The notes below the pieces were generated by a model that made no database searches, was not told the origin of the DNA, and saw only the letters and a program-made list of their open reading frames with translations. Source: RHLJ01 sp040222455 (GTDB taxonomy: Bacteria > Bacteroidota > Rhodothermia > Balneolales > Balneolaceae). From it: DNA of 64,000 nucleotides. Position 1 is the stretch's first letter. Each line of letters begins with the position of its first letter. The stretch covers positions 124,001 to 188,000 of the forward strand of contig JAVKDD010000020.1 of the NCBI GenBank assembly GCA_040222455.1, in the 5' to 3' direction. This document shows positions 25,975 through 35,855 of the stretch, in pieces. The translations under genes and the position numbers were made by a program.

Positions 25975-28875
25975 CTACTTGATAAGAGTTAGTTTAATTA
26001 GTTCCTGAGTATCTTCAGTTTCAAAAATTGCAAAATAAAGTCCACTTGAAAACTCATTAAGTGAAACATTATAAGTATGGATACCGCCCGGAAGTTCCTG
26101 GTTAATAATAGTTTTTACTCTTTGGCCTAAAAGATTATAAATAGACAAATTAACATCTTGAATTCGTTGAAGGTTAAACGAGATGGTTGTGGATGGGTTA
26201 AACGGGTTAGGATAATTTTGGAAAATCTGTGTTTGAGTCGGAAATGTATTTTCCGGGCTATCATTAATATCGCTTATGTCGAAATTATTTTGTGCCCGTG
26301 CCGCATTTATTTCAGCATTTATGTCTTCTTCTGTTTCACCAAATGTATAAACAAAACCTAAAGAAATGGTTTCTTTTGGTTCTAAGAGATAAGGTCCGCT
26401 GGCAACTACTGTAGAAACATCTGCACTTGAAACTGCGGTATTATTAGTGCCAGCTTTAAGTGAATTCTTTTTTTCTACAATAGAATATCCATCATATAGA
26501 TTAAATTGAAAAGAATTCTCATTTCCTTCAAACCCATTATCAATTGCTAAAACTGATGATGTATTGCCAAAAGTTGCTAAAGCAACTAAAGGATGTCTGC
26601 TATTACCATCTTCTTTTACAAAAAGGATATCATTTTCCGAATTATAGAAAGTTGAATTGTTCTGTGAGTTTCCGATATCCCAATCATTAAATATACCTAA
26701 GTAAACTTCTGAGAATGAAAGTGTAGCAGACGTATTATGAATTAAATAATTTAATACGACAGAATTCTCAACTTCTGAATCTGTGAACGAATATGTTTTT
26801 AGGGTTACTTCTAAATCCTGAAGTGAAGTTTGATTGGAAGGATTGAATACTGTTTCTCCATCAGCATTTGATACCAGACCAGGTTCTATAACTGAATACA
26901 AAGAAGTAGGAACAAATTGACGATCTGTATTTCCGCCAGCGGTTCTTAAATTATTTGCTAAGCGTTCATTGGCTTCAAGTAATATACCACCTTCAAACAA
27001 CAGGTTATCCTCTTCAAAGTCTGCTGTTCTATGATTTGGAACAAAGCCTATGCCACCCTCCTGATTGGAGGCATCAAAAAACCCAATATTTCCAGTAGGA
27101 GAAAATGAAATAGCGAGATTATTTGGGGATGAGACATCAAATCGTAACTGTTCGTATCCGATAATATCAAAATCAGAGTAATCAATTGAATTGTCAGAAA
27201 ATTGAACAAACATTTCGGCACTCAAAGTCCCAATAATACTCTCATTAATCAAAATCGGTATTTCAATAAATTTTTCTTCTTGATTAGCAATAGCTCCAAC
27301 CGAAACAGTTGGCTCTGAGATGGTGAGACCTTCAGTTAAGCTTTCGGCAGTAAAAGTGAGTGAATTTACAGCAGCGCCATAGTTTTTGAGGAAGAGTCTT
27401 AAAAAACCATTTTCATTTATATTAAGTTTATTTCCTTCCGAATTAACAAACGAGACGGAGTCAACATTTACACCGGGTAAAGGGGCTAAAAGTGCCTTTT
27501 CAGCATTAATTTTACCTTTACCGAGTTTAAATTGAAGATCACTCGAATTATTTTGTTCAATATCTTCTGATGAAGATCTAATTTGAAGAATTATTTGTTT
27601 TGATGACCATGTAGGAAATCGAGATTTTATTAAAGCGGCCAGGCCTGAAACTACAGGTGTAGCCATTGAAGTACCTTGAAAAGTAGCGTATTCATCTAAA
27701 GAACTTTTTCTAGTGCCAACTGTACTTCTTAAAGTACCAGTTGCAAATACATCTACAGTCACACCAAAAGTTGAGTAATCAGCGATCTGATTTCCAGAAG
27801 TTCCTAAAGCGCCCACAGAAAGTACATTATCATAACTTGATGGGTAATGAGGAAGATCATTCGGTGTATTCCCTGCTGCACCAATAACTATTGCGCCTAA
27901 TTCAGTAGCCATGTTTACTGCTTCTTCTCCGAAAGAAGAAAATCCTCCTCCTCCCCAGCTACAATTTATGATATCAGCCCCATTAATAGCAGCATATATA
28001 ATTCCTTCGTACCCATAGCCAACAGATCTGCTTTCATCTTGATTAGGTGTACTTGGATCATCAGGAGCTCCCCCGGCTTTTACTGCCATATATCTTGCGT
28101 TAAAGCCTGAACCTACAAGACCAACTCCATTGTTTGGTGTAGCGGTTGCGATTCCAGCAACATGAGTTCCATGCGGATTATTTGAGGCAAACGGATCAGC
28201 ATCTTGTCTTATATCATCATCGGTATATCCTGAATTCCAAAAATCCCAGCCTAAGTAATCATCAATAAATCCATTGTTGTCATCATCAATACCATTACCT
28301 AATATTTCATCTTCATTAAACCATTGTTTGTCTTTAAGGTCTTCATGATCATAGTTTACTCCACTATCAACGATAGCAATAATAACATCCGATGAACTTG
28401 TGCTAAGCTCCCATGCTCTATCAAACTTATGAAAATTTATAGTACTATTTTTAATCGGGTCATTTGTACTAAGTGATGTTTTATAAATATATCGTGGTTC
28501 GGCATATTCAACTCCTGGTAGCTTAGATATTTTTTGGGCAAGAGTTAACGCATCAATATCTGAAGAATAACTTAACGAGTATATATTTTTGAAATGTTCA
28601 AGACTTGGTAAATCTGAAACTCTATTTTTTTGTCTTGTGGTAGCTTTAATACGTTCGTTAAATTCATCTTTCCAAATAGAGCGCATATTTCCAACATTAT
28701 GAGTGGTGAAAATTGAAGCTTCAGGAATAGATTTACTTCTATACTTTTCAACTTCTTGTGCATTCTTGAATTTGATGATTAGTGTGTTATCCATATACTC
28801 AACAGGAAGGTCCTGCGCACTAACAGATAGTGAAAGTATTAAAAAAGTAAAAAACGGTAAGATTTTTCTCATCAT
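25975..28875 (-). CDS. S8 subtilisin-like serine protease with type IX secretion sorting domain
   Basis: A 966-residue secreted protease. It has a signal peptide (1-21, ending VSAQ), a propeptide-like region (about 25-135), and a subtilase domain (about 155-460). The catalytic residues are Asp170 (IVDSGVNYDHEDL), His235 (PHGTHVAGIA), Ser403 (GTSMATPVVSG) and oxyanion Asn336 (AAGN). Beta-rich domains follow. The C-terminal sorting domain at about 893-966 carries NYPNPFNPSTTISF and ends with an ELIKLTLIK-type tail. This domain directs export across the outer membrane by the type IX system, so the genome should encode PorT/SprA-type machinery. Two adjacent ATGs are possible starts. The gene runs divergent from ppx, with 54 bp between. 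Confidence 0.93.
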   Translation of the reverse strand: MMRKILPFFTFLILSLSVSAQDLPVEYMDNTLIIKFKNAQEVEKYRSKSIPEASIFTTHNVGNMRSIWKDEFNERIKATTRQKNRVSDLPSLEHFKNIYSLSYSSDIDALTLAQKISKLPGVEYAEPRYIYKTSLSTNDPIKNSTINFHKFDRAWELSTSSSDVIIAIVDSGVNYDHEDLKDKQWFNEDEILGNGIDDDNNGFIDDYLGWDFWNSGYTDDDIRQDADPFASNNPHGTHVAGIATATPNNGVGLVGSGFNARYMAVKAGGAPDDPSTPNQDESRSVGYGYEGIIYAAINGADIINCSWGGGGFSSFGEEAVNMATELGAIVIGAAGNTPNDLPHYPSSYDNVLSVGALGTSGNQIADYSTFGVTVDVFATGTLRSTVGTRKSSLDEYATFQGTSMATPVVSGLAALIKSRFPTWSSKQIILQIRSSSEDIEQNNSSDLQFKLGKGKINAEKALLAPLPGVNVDSVSFVNSEGNKLNINENGFLRLFLKNYGAAVNSLTFTAESLTEGLTISEPTVSVGAIANQEEKFIEIPILINESIIGTLSAEMFVQFSDNSIDYSDFDIIGYEQLRFDVSSPNNLAISFSPTGNIGFFDASNQEGGIGFVPNHRTADFEEDNLLFEGGILLEANERLANNLRTAGGNTDRQFVPTSLYSVIEPGLVSNADGETVFNPSNQTSLQDLEVTLKTYSFTDSEVENSVVLNYLIHNTSATLSFSEVYLGIFNDWDIGNSQNNSTFYNSENDILFVKEDGNSRHPLVALATFGNTSSVLAIDNGFEGNENSFQFNLYDGYSIVEKKNSLKAGTNNTAVSSADVSTVVASGPYLLEPKETISLGFVYTFGETEEDINAEINAARAQNNFDISDINDSPENTFPTQTQIFQNYPNPFNPSTTISFNLQRIQDVNLSIYNLLGQRVKTIINQELPGGIHTYNVSLNEFSSGLYFAIFETEDTQELIKLTLIK

Positions 28876-28929
28876 ATAAATAGCAAATTATCAATAATAC
28901 AATAACGTTAAATTATAAGTAATAATACT

Positions 28930-30501
28930 TTGGCACAATTGGCGAATCATAATAATTCAACATCTTCAATAAAACGAATTGCTGCAATCGACTTAGGTAC
29001 GAATTCATTTCATGCAGTAATTGTAGACATCTTTTCAGATGGTAGTTTTCGTAAAGTAGACGATCTAAAAGAAATGGTGGAACTTGCTAATGGCGGTCTG
29101 GGCAATCGCTTAGCCGATTCTGCTTTTAGAAGAGGTATTGAAGCACTAAGAAAAATAAAAGTTTTATGTGATAGCTATGAAGTTGAAAAAATCTTGGCGT
29201 ATGCAACTAGTGCCATACGAGAAGCAGAAAATGGTGGAGAATTTATCCAAAAAAGTATTGACGATTTGGGTATAAAAATCAATGCTATTCCAGGCTCGAT
29301 GGAAGCAGAACTTATTGGATATGCAGTACAACATGGAGTAAGATTGACCGAAGAGCCAGTATTAATGGTGGATATTGGAGGAGGAAGCGTTGAATTTATT
29401 CTAGGAAACAAAGATGAGTTTTTCTTTTTGAAAAGCTTAAAGCTTGGAGTTTCTAGAATGACAGATATTTTCAAACCAAAAGATCCAATTACTAAACAAG
29501 ATATTGAAAAGCTTAATGAACACTATAAAGAAGAGCTTAAACATATTGAAGCTGCGTTAGAGGATAAGCCAGTAAAAACAATAATTGGATCTTCAGGTAC
29601 CATGCAAAATATTGGGTTGATGATTGCCGCAAGAAAAAATCAATCAACTAACGTTACGTTAAACGAGCTTGAATTTTCTGCTGATGATTTTAAAAAATTC
29701 TATACTGACTTCATTACACTAAGCCGCAAAGAGAGACTTAAAGTAACCGGATTGGATAGTAAAAGGGTTGATTTTGTAAACACTGGGGTTGTTTTAGTGA
29801 ACTTACTTATTAGTAAGTTTAAAATTGAGAAAATTAAAATTTCAGCTCAAGCTTTACGTGAAGGAATTATTATCAGGTATCTGAAAAAGGATATGATTGG
29901 AATTCCATGGACAGGTGAATTTTCAGAACCAAGAAGAAGAAGCATTTTTGAGTTATTACGAAAATGTAATTGGCATGAGGAGCATTCTCGTCATGTAGCA
30001 AAACTAGCACTAATTATTTTTGATGTTTTAAAAGAACAATTGAATCTCAAAGAAGAAGATAGAGAGTTGTTGGAATACGCTGCGTTCTTACACGATATTG
30101 GCTACTATATCTCTCACTCAGCTCATCACAAGCATGCCCTATACATTATTAGGCATTCAGATTTACTTGGATTCAGACAAGAAGAAATAGAAGTAATTGC
30201 TAACGTCGCCCGCTATCATCGGCGATCAACTCCTAAAAAACGACATGGCGAATATTGGAAAATGCCGGCTTCAGTGCGATCAAGAATTAAAAAATTATCC
30301 GCGATTCTCAGAATTGCTGATGGTTTAGACAGAAGCCATTACCAGAATGTGCAAAAATTAAATATTGAAATCCTAGAGCACGAGCTTTTACTGAAAATCC
30401 AAACAATGGACGAACCTCATCTCGAAATATGGGGCGCTATGAGGAAATCTTTGCTACTAAAAGAAGTGACTGGAAAAAAGATTAGTATCGTTCGAAATTA
30501 A
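28930..30501 (+). CDS. Ppx/GppA-family phosphatase with C-terminal HD domain
   Basis: A 523-residue cytoplasmic protein. The actin-fold Ppx/GppA domain spans about 16-310, with IAAIDLGTNSFHAVI as phosphate-binding loop 1, ATSAIREAENG, and MVDIGGGSVEFIL. A HD-type domain spans about 335-490 (HEEHSRHVAKLA, AAFLHDIGYYISHSAHHKHA). The architecture matches exopolyphosphatase / guanosine pentaphosphate phosphohydrolase, acting on polyphosphate and pppGpp. Which of the two activities dominates cannot be told from sequence. The start is TTG at 28930: no ATG occurs upstream of the conserved LGTNSFH motif in frame. Confidence 0.88.
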   Translation: MAQLANHNNSTSSIKRIAAIDLGTNSFHAVIVDIFSDGSFRKVDDLKEMVELANGGLGNRLADSAFRRGIEALRKIKVLCDSYEVEKILAYATSAIREAENGGEFIQKSIDDLGIKINAIPGSMEAELIGYAVQHGVRLTEEPVLMVDIGGGSVEFILGNKDEFFFLKSLKLGVSRMTDIFKPKDPITKQDIEKLNEHYKEELKHIEAALEDKPVKTIIGSSGTMQNIGLMIAARKNQSTNVTLNELEFSADDFKKFYTDFITLSRKERLKVTGLDSKRVDFVNTGVVLVNLLISKFKIEKIKISAQALREGIIIRYLKKDMIGIPWTGEFSEPRRRSIFELLRKCNWHEEHSRHVAKLALIIFDVLKEQLNLKEEDRELLEYAAFLHDIGYYISHSAHHKHALYIIRHSDLLGFRQEEIEVIANVARYHRRSTPKKRHGEYWKMPASVRSRIKKLSAILRIADGLDRSHYQNVQKLNIEILEHELLLKIQTMDEPHLEIWGAMRKSLLLKEVTGKKISIVRN

Positions 30502-30513
30502 TTGAAATCGTAT

Positions 30514-31461
30514 TTATTCAGATTTCATTAAATACTCAAATTGCCTTTGCAATCCTTCTTGAATGCTCACTTTTGGTGAATAGCCAAGAAGCTTTTCAGC
30601 TTTTAGTATATCTGCATTTGTTTGGAGTACATCACCTGGTTGCATAGGCAGAGAAATAACTTCAGTTTCTCCTTTCGAGATGTTTTTAATCTGACTCACG
30701 AGCGATTTTAATGAAGTAGTTTTAGACTCTCCCAAATTAATGATTTCGAAACCTGAACAATGTTCAATGGCTTTTAATGTCCCATCAATAATATCACTTA
30801 TATAAGTATAATCTCTTCTACTTTCTCCATCTCCAAACATTGTGATTGGCTTTTTGTGGAGGAAAGAATTAAAAAACTTATGGATACCCATGTCGGGTCG
30901 TTGCCTTGGTCCGTAAACACTAAAAAAGCGAAGAGTATAAATATCGAAATCATATAAATGATGATAGGTATAGCATAATTGCTCGGCAGCTTTTTTTGAG
31001 GCTGCATATGGACTTATCGGATAGTCGACGGGGTCAGTTTCAGAAAAAGGTACTTTTTTATTATTTCCATATACTGAACTGCTCGATGCAAAAACCAATT
31101 TTTTATGCCCGGTTTTTCGCATTGCTTCCAGTAAATTAAGTGTGCCATTTACATTTACATTTAAATATTCATCAGGTTTCAGAATTGAATTTCGAACACC
31201 TGCTTTGGCAGCAAGATGAATAATAGCATCAAATTCATGCGAATTTAGTACAGAATTTAAGCTTGAGAGATTTGAGAGATCAATTTCTAAAAGTTGAAAG
31301 TTAGGATTGTTCAAGGCATGTTTCAGGTTTTGAACCTTAACATCTTTCGCATAAAAAGGATCAAAATTATCTAAACCTATCACTTTATGATTTAAGTTGA
31401 GTAAAGCTTCGGTAAGATGGGAGCCAATAAAACCTGCTGCTCCTGTTATTAAGAATTTCAT
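30514..31461 (-). CDS. NAD-dependent nucleotide-sugar epimerase (extended SDR)
   Basis: A 315-residue extended short-chain dehydrogenase. It has NAD-binding GAAGFIG (7-13), the LDNFDPFYA segment typical of UDP-glucuronate 4-epimerases, catalytic Ser in ASSSSVYG, and YxxxK in YAASKKAAE. The RFFSVYGPRQRPDMG segment is the substrate-binding region. It most resembles UDP-glucuronate or UDP-glucose 4-epimerases. The exact sugar is uncertain. It lies downstream of a GT2 glycosyltransferase on the same strand, so it probably supplies an activated sugar for envelope or exopolysaccharide synthesis. The gene converges with ppx across 12 bp. Confidence 0.87.
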   Translation of the reverse strand: MKFLITGAAGFIGSHLTEALLNLNHKVIGLDNFDPFYAKDVKVQNLKHALNNPNFQLLEIDLSNLSSLNSVLNSHEFDAIIHLAAKAGVRNSILKPDEYLNVNVNGTLNLLEAMRKTGHKKLVFASSSSVYGNNKKVPFSETDPVDYPISPYAASKKAAEQLCYTYHHLYDFDIYTLRFFSVYGPRQRPDMGIHKFFNSFLHKKPITMFGDGESRRDYTYISDIIDGTLKAIEHCSGFEIINLGESKTTSLKSLVSQIKNISKGETEVISLPMQPGDVLQTNADILKAEKLLGYSPKVSIQEGLQRQFEYLMKSE

Positions 31462-31508
31462 TGATCTAAAAGAGGTTTTAAGAGGAACATCAAGCGATTA
31501 TAAACCAA

Positions 31509-32501
31509 TTAGAATGTTATTATTTCCCGCAATTGATAAGGCTTTTTTTCACGTCCCTCGTAATAAATCCGCATCAATATTTCTGTTACAATTCCAGTTG
31601 TAATAAGTTGAATTCCACCTAAAACTAAGATCAATCCAAGTATAAGGAGTGGTTTACCCCAAATGTCGCCACCCATTAGTTTTAAGGCTAATAAATAAAT
31701 GTTAATAATAGCCCCAATGGTAAAGATGATGAGACCACTTGCCCCAAATAAGTGCATGGGCTTAGAAAGATATTTCTGAAAAAAGACCATCAAGATCAAA
31801 TCACTTACCACTTTAAATGTTCTACTCATATTGTAATTAGAGCTTCCCCAGCTTCTCTCGTGATGAGTTACATCCATTTGAGTAATCTTTGCGCCTTCGA
31901 GACTTGCTAAAACAGGAATAAAACGGTGTAGTTCACCATAAAGTCCCATATTCTTAGCAATAGCAGACTTAAATACTTTGAGTGTACAGCCAGCGTCTTT
32001 AATATGAAGTCCAGTTGATCTTCTAATAATAAAGTTAGCAATGCCACTTGGAATCTTTCTCAAAAACATTCCGTCTTTTCTATCTTTTCTAATTCCTGCG
32101 ACTACATCAACATTCTCTGATAACAACTTATCAATCATTTTCGGGATATCAACAGGATCGTTTTGTAAATCACCATCCATGAGAGCTATAAACTCACCTT
32201 TGCTATGATCAATGCCAGCAGCTAATGCATTACTTTGTCCATAATTTTTTCTTAATTCAATAAGCTTCATTCCTGGTCTGGAAAACAATTTTATCTGTTT
32301 CACAGTATCATCAGAGGAACCATCATCAACATAAATTAGCTCAAAATTAATAGTTGAAAGTTCTTCATAAATCTTATCTACAAGCTGTTCAATGTTGCCA
32401 GCTTCGTTGTATACACAAACCACCACAGACAAAAATGGATAATTGTTTTTCATTTCCTCTTTTGCTTCTTCAAATGACTCTGTACTGTCGAATGATTTCA
32501 A
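31509..32501 (-). CDS. GT2-family glycosyltransferase (polyprenyl-phosphate sugar transferase-like)
   Basis: A 330-residue membrane-anchored glycosyltransferase. The GT-A fold starts at SVVVCVYNEAGNIEQLV. Nucleotide binding is seen in YVDDGSSDDT and the metal-binding DxD in LMDGDLQNDPVDIP. The acceptor region is RKDRKDGMFLRKIPS. Two C-terminal helices (about 245-310) anchor it, as in GtrB/DPM1-like enzymes that charge undecaprenyl or dolichyl phosphate with a sugar. Donor and acceptor cannot be fixed. The epimerase gene downstream on the same strand may make its donor. Confidence 0.9.
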   Translation of the reverse strand: MKSFDSTESFEEAKEEMKNNYPFLSVVVCVYNEAGNIEQLVDKIYEELSTINFELIYVDDGSSDDTVKQIKLFSRPGMKLIELRKNYGQSNALAAGIDHSKGEFIALMDGDLQNDPVDIPKMIDKLLSENVDVVAGIRKDRKDGMFLRKIPSGIANFIIRRSTGLHIKDAGCTLKVFKSAIAKNMGLYGELHRFIPVLASLEGAKITQMDVTHHERSWGSSNYNMSRTFKVVSDLILMVFFQKYLSKPMHLFGASGLIIFTIGAIINIYLLALKLMGGDIWGKPLLILGLILVLGGIQLITTGIVTEILMRIYYEGREKKPYQLREIITF

Positions 32502-32535
32502 ATATCTAAGTTAATTTTGAGGTAAATGATAATAC

Positions 32536-33921
32536 CTAATCTTCTGAGGAATTTGGTCCATCAAAACTTCCTGCTGGTCCTGGGAATACAACAGGGCTCT
32601 CAAATCCAGTTTTTGAAACGGAAGCAACCCCAAAGTAATAATTATCAATAACTACATTTTCAAGAGTATGTTCGGTTTCAGTAGCAGGAACAAATTCACT
32701 TTTTTCCCATTGATTTGAATCCGTTAATCTCCAATAGACTTTATATCCGGCGAGTTGTGGGTTTTCATTTGTATCCAAAGCAGCCCATTTTAAAGTAGTA
32801 CTAGGTCGTACAGCTCCTTGAATTTCAACATTACTTGGTGGTGAAGGAGCCCACGCCATACCAGCCATAACAACTGCATTTAGTCCTGTAAGTTTTGCTG
32901 CGTAATCGAAATCAACGCCATCAATGGTATCACCATATTTAATACCATCTTCTGTTCTTAAGTCCTGATGTTGCATCACATAATTTTCATTGGTTTCCAT
33001 AATGCGAACTCCGGGGAAACCCACTTCATTAAAAGGTCGATGGTGACCGCCACGCCCAAAGCGATCTAATCGATAAATCATCATTATATCCAGATTCGGA
33101 ATATATTTATCTGCCATAGTATCTACATAACGGGCAATATTTCTTGAAGGTGAATCAACTTCACCACCGGTAAATCTTCGGGTTCTGGCTTCTCGTTCGG
33201 TTTCAACATCCCGCGTTCCCTCAGAAAAAACACGTGCAGTAGTATTATCGATGACGCCATTTATTCCTTTAATATTTCCGATCATATCATTATTCAGAAC
33301 TGCTTTTAACTTCCAACCTTTTTCAATGGCATATTTTGCAAGAATTTGACCACCGAATAATCCTTGCTCTTCCCCAGAAAGTCCGGCATACATTATTGAA
33401 GATGGAAATTCATATTGAGTCAATACTCGAGCTGACTCAATGACACCCGCCATACCAGAAGCATTATCATTAGCTCCCGGCGAATCGGAAGTTCCATCTA
33501 ATGGGTCAGAAACGCGAGAATCGATATCACCACTCATCATTACAAAACGATTAGGATCTGCTGTTCCTCTTTGAATTGCAACTACATTTACTACATTTGC
33601 AGGATCAGGGATTCTTGATCCAGTTACATAATCACCAACATAAAACACCTCAAGGCAACCCCCACATTCGGCGGATATTTTTTCGAATTCGGCTTTGATC
33701 CAGCGTCGTGCTGCACCGATTCCACGTGTATCAGAAACCGTATCGGAAAGCGTATGGCGCGTACCAAAATCGACTAATGTTTGAATATCATTTTGAATTC
33801 TTTCAGCGGATGGTGCAATTCCAATTTTATGTAGTTCTTCTGGTGTAGTTTGAGAAAACCCTAAAACTGTAAAAAAGAATAGAAAAAGTGTCGTAATTAC
33901 TGAAATACGTAGTGATATCAT
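32536..33921 (-). CDS. Secreted M28-family metallopeptidase with C-terminal fibronectin-like domain
   Basis: The start is placed at 33921 (461 residues), where a good signal peptide begins (MISLRISVITTLFLFFFTVLGFSQ). The longer frame to 34020 overlaps the upstream gene and has no signal. The M28 zinc-aminopeptidase core shows GANDNASGMAGV (bridging Asp), LSGEEQGLFGG (Glu pair) and LNNDMIGN (Asp), with a His in GRGGHHRPFNEVG. The position normally held by the first zinc histidine is Asp (MSGDIDSR). A fibronectin type III-like domain (about 360-445) closes the protein. It likely trims peptides in the periplasm or outside the cell. Confidence 0.87.
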   Translation of the reverse strand: MISLRISVITTLFLFFFTVLGFSQTTPEELHKIGIAPSAERIQNDIQTLVDFGTRHTLSDTVSDTRGIGAARRWIKAEFEKISAECGGCLEVFYVGDYVTGSRIPDPANVVNVVAIQRGTADPNRFVMMSGDIDSRVSDPLDGTSDSPGANDNASGMAGVIESARVLTQYEFPSSIMYAGLSGEEQGLFGGQILAKYAIEKGWKLKAVLNNDMIGNIKGINGVIDNTTARVFSEGTRDVETEREARTRRFTGGEVDSPSRNIARYVDTMADKYIPNLDIMMIYRLDRFGRGGHHRPFNEVGFPGVRIMETNENYVMQHQDLRTEDGIKYGDTIDGVDFDYAAKLTGLNAVVMAGMAWAPSPPSNVEIQGAVRPSTTLKWAALDTNENPQLAGYKVYWRLTDSNQWEKSEFVPATETEHTLENVVIDNYYFGVASVSKTGFESPVVFPGPAGSFDGPNSSED

Positions 33922-33931
33922 GGCATTAATT

Positions 33932-34396
33932 TTAGTTGGTGTTCTTATGCGAATTTTTTGGATCATCAGGAAGGTGGCCAGAAGATCGCAAATATTCTTC
34001 CAATCTTTTCTGAAAAACAATTTGAGCTTTCAGCCCTGCTCGATGTCCAAAATGAACTCCAAGCCCGCACCCTATAATAATTATAATTGCAAATAATATA
34101 CGTTGACTAAAGTCTAATCCTGAATCATAAATAAAAATCCATATTACGGGTGTTATTGCTACTAAAACTCCAAATATAATAGGAGCAGCGCTGGCACCAT
34201 CAAGTCGACGCATGAATCGCCGGCTGGTAACGAATACGATATTCATATACACGAGACCAAATCCTATTAAAAAAGCAGTTCCCTTTATACTTTGATCGGC
34301 CAATAGAAACAGAAGCTCTGAAGTAAATAAAGTAAAGGCAGATGAAATAATAAAAACGCCAGAGAGATAGAACGAAAAGCGAGGTAAATTATCCAA
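33932..34396 (-). CDS. Four-helix membrane protein of unknown function
   Basis: A 154-residue protein with four hydrophobic helices (about 9-30, 36-57, 68-88, 97-115) and a charged C-terminal tail (QIVFQKRLEEYLRSSGHLPDDPKN). I do not recognise the family. It starts at ATG 34396 and stops 10 bp before the M28 peptidase start, so the two are likely co-transcribed. No catalytic motif is visible. Confidence 0.6.
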   Translation of the reverse strand: MDNLPRFSFYLSGVFIISSAFTLFTSELLFLLADQSIKGTAFLIGFGLVYMNIVFVTSRRFMRRLDGASAAPIIFGVLVAITPVIWIFIYDSGLDFSQRILFAIIIIIGCGLGVHFGHRAGLKAQIVFQKRLEEYLRSSGHLPDDPKNSHKNTN

Positions 34397-34532
34397 ATCA
34401 GAAATCGTATTTGTAAGTTAAAAGATTGAATGCTTAAAATAATCAATTTTAAATACCAAATTACAAACTACAAATTCTTTAAAAAGTAATGCCTGAATGG
34501 GTATTGAAATATTTGAGCTGGTGCAGCTAGGT

Positions 34533-35855
34533 TTACCTAGTAAGCCATTCTTCTGGGTTAAGATTTGTATTATTTTTACGAACCATAAAAAAGAGCGTTT
34601 CTCCTAATTCAGAAGACTCAGTTCCTGACTTCCCAATAATGGTTCCTGCTTTTAGCACAGAAGAGTTTTGAACATTAATCTCGCTTAAATTTCCATACAC
34701 TGTGAAATAAGAGCCATGTTTTACAAAAACAGCATTGCCATACCCTGGGGAAGGTTGAATTGCAAATACGTAACCATCAGAAACAACCTTTACATCAGTT
34801 CCAGGATCAGCAACAATATTTATACCAGGATGTTCTGTTACTGTGCCATATAGGGGGTTTCGTGTTATTCCAAATTTCTTTGAGACCGTACTACTATTTA
34901 CTGGCCAGTTTAATTGTCCTTTTAAGGCAGTAAAGTTTCGCTCATAGGCAACAAGAGTCTCATCAGAAACAAAAGAGGTAGTTACTGGCGTAGAGTATTT
35001 AGCAACTTCATCTGCTCTACGTGCCGTATCAGCTATTTTTCGAGCCTCAGCTAATCGGGCTAGTCGTTCATTCTCGGCATTACGAATTCGATCTTCTTCT
35101 GCTATTAATGAAGAAAAGCTTTGTTCAAGATTTTCTTTTTGCTGGCGAATTCTTCGGAGCTCCGATAGAAGATTAGTGCTTTCGGCTTTAATCTTCTCAA
35201 CGTTTTGTCGCTGAACTGTTTGTTGTGAACTTAGTTTTACTTTCTCGTCTCTAATTTCATCTAGAATTAATTCATTTTTAAAATGACTTTGCTGTAAGTC
35301 ATCTTTAATAACTTCTAAATCAGCTCTTTGAAAACGAATTTGCTCAGCCTGTTTAACCTTTTGATCTTCTAGTTTCTGCAAATAATAGGACCGAACCAAC
35401 ATTTGGTTTATAGATTCTGAACTTAAAACTAATTCAAGATTACTAGTTCTACCATTCTTATAGGTATACAATAGTATATCTTTATAATTTTGAATGAGCT
35501 GTGCCAATTCCCGTTCTCTAAGGTCAATTTCTTCTTCTGTAATTTGTATTTCTTCCTGAATTTGTCCTTGCTCAAGCTCTAGAGTACCAAGTTTATTATC
35601 CTGGAGAGAAATTAATCGATTAATATTTTCAAACTGCTTATAAAGTTCTTGATATTTATTTTGAGATTGATCAATTCGTTGCTCGTACGTTTTAATTCGA
35701 GCATCCAACACATTAATTTCTGCGCGTGTATTGGTTTGCTCGTCAATAATTTTTTTACGTTTTTCCTCATAAGTTTGTCGGGCAACCAAAGAGTTTGTAA
35801 AAAGACCAGCGATCATCAAAAGACAAAAAATAAATTGGCTAGCTTTTGTAATCAT
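34533..35855 (-). CDS. EnvC-like murein hydrolase activator with degenerate LytM domain
   Basis: A 440-residue exported protein. It has a signal peptide (1-25), a long coiled coil (about 28-285) rich in Gln, Glu, Arg and Lys, and a C-terminal LytM/M23 fold (about 315-440). The zinc ligands of active M23 enzymes are replaced: HxxxD reads HPGIN, the YxHL segment reads YGNL, and the HxH pair is replaced by LFFMVR. This matches E. coli EnvC, which does not cut peptidoglycan but activates cell-separation amidases. It overlaps the DUF4292 lipoprotein gene by 4 bp. With the TPR gene it forms a cell-envelope operon seen in other Bacteroidota. Confidence 0.88.
   Translation of the reverse strand: MITKASQFIFCLLMIAGLFTNSLVARQTYEEKRKKIIDEQTNTRAEINVLDARIKTYEQRIDQSQNKYQELYKQFENINRLISLQDNKLGTLELEQGQIQEEIQITEEEIDLRERELAQLIQNYKDILLYTYKNGRTSNLELVLSSESINQMLVRSYYLQKLEDQKVKQAEQIRFQRADLEVIKDDLQQSHFKNELILDEIRDEKVKLSSQQTVQRQNVEKIKAESTNLLSELRRIRQQKENLEQSFSSLIAEEDRIRNAENERLARLAEARKIADTARRADEVAKYSTPVTTSFVSDETLVAYERNFTALKGQLNWPVNSSTVSKKFGITRNPLYGTVTEHPGINIVADPGTDVKVVSDGYVFAIQPSPGYGNAVFVKHGSYFTVYGNLSEINVQNSSVLKAGTIIGKSGTESSELGETLFFMVRKNNTNLNPEEWLTR

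Noticed and set aside
30503..30527. TGAAATC/GATTTCA hairpin between ppx and epimerase
   Set aside because: A 7-bp stem with an 11-nt loop and no T tract that overlaps the epimerase coding end; too weak.
33922..34020. N-terminal extension of the M28 peptidase
   Set aside because: It overlaps the upstream membrane-protein gene and lacks a signal peptide, which starts exactly at 33921.
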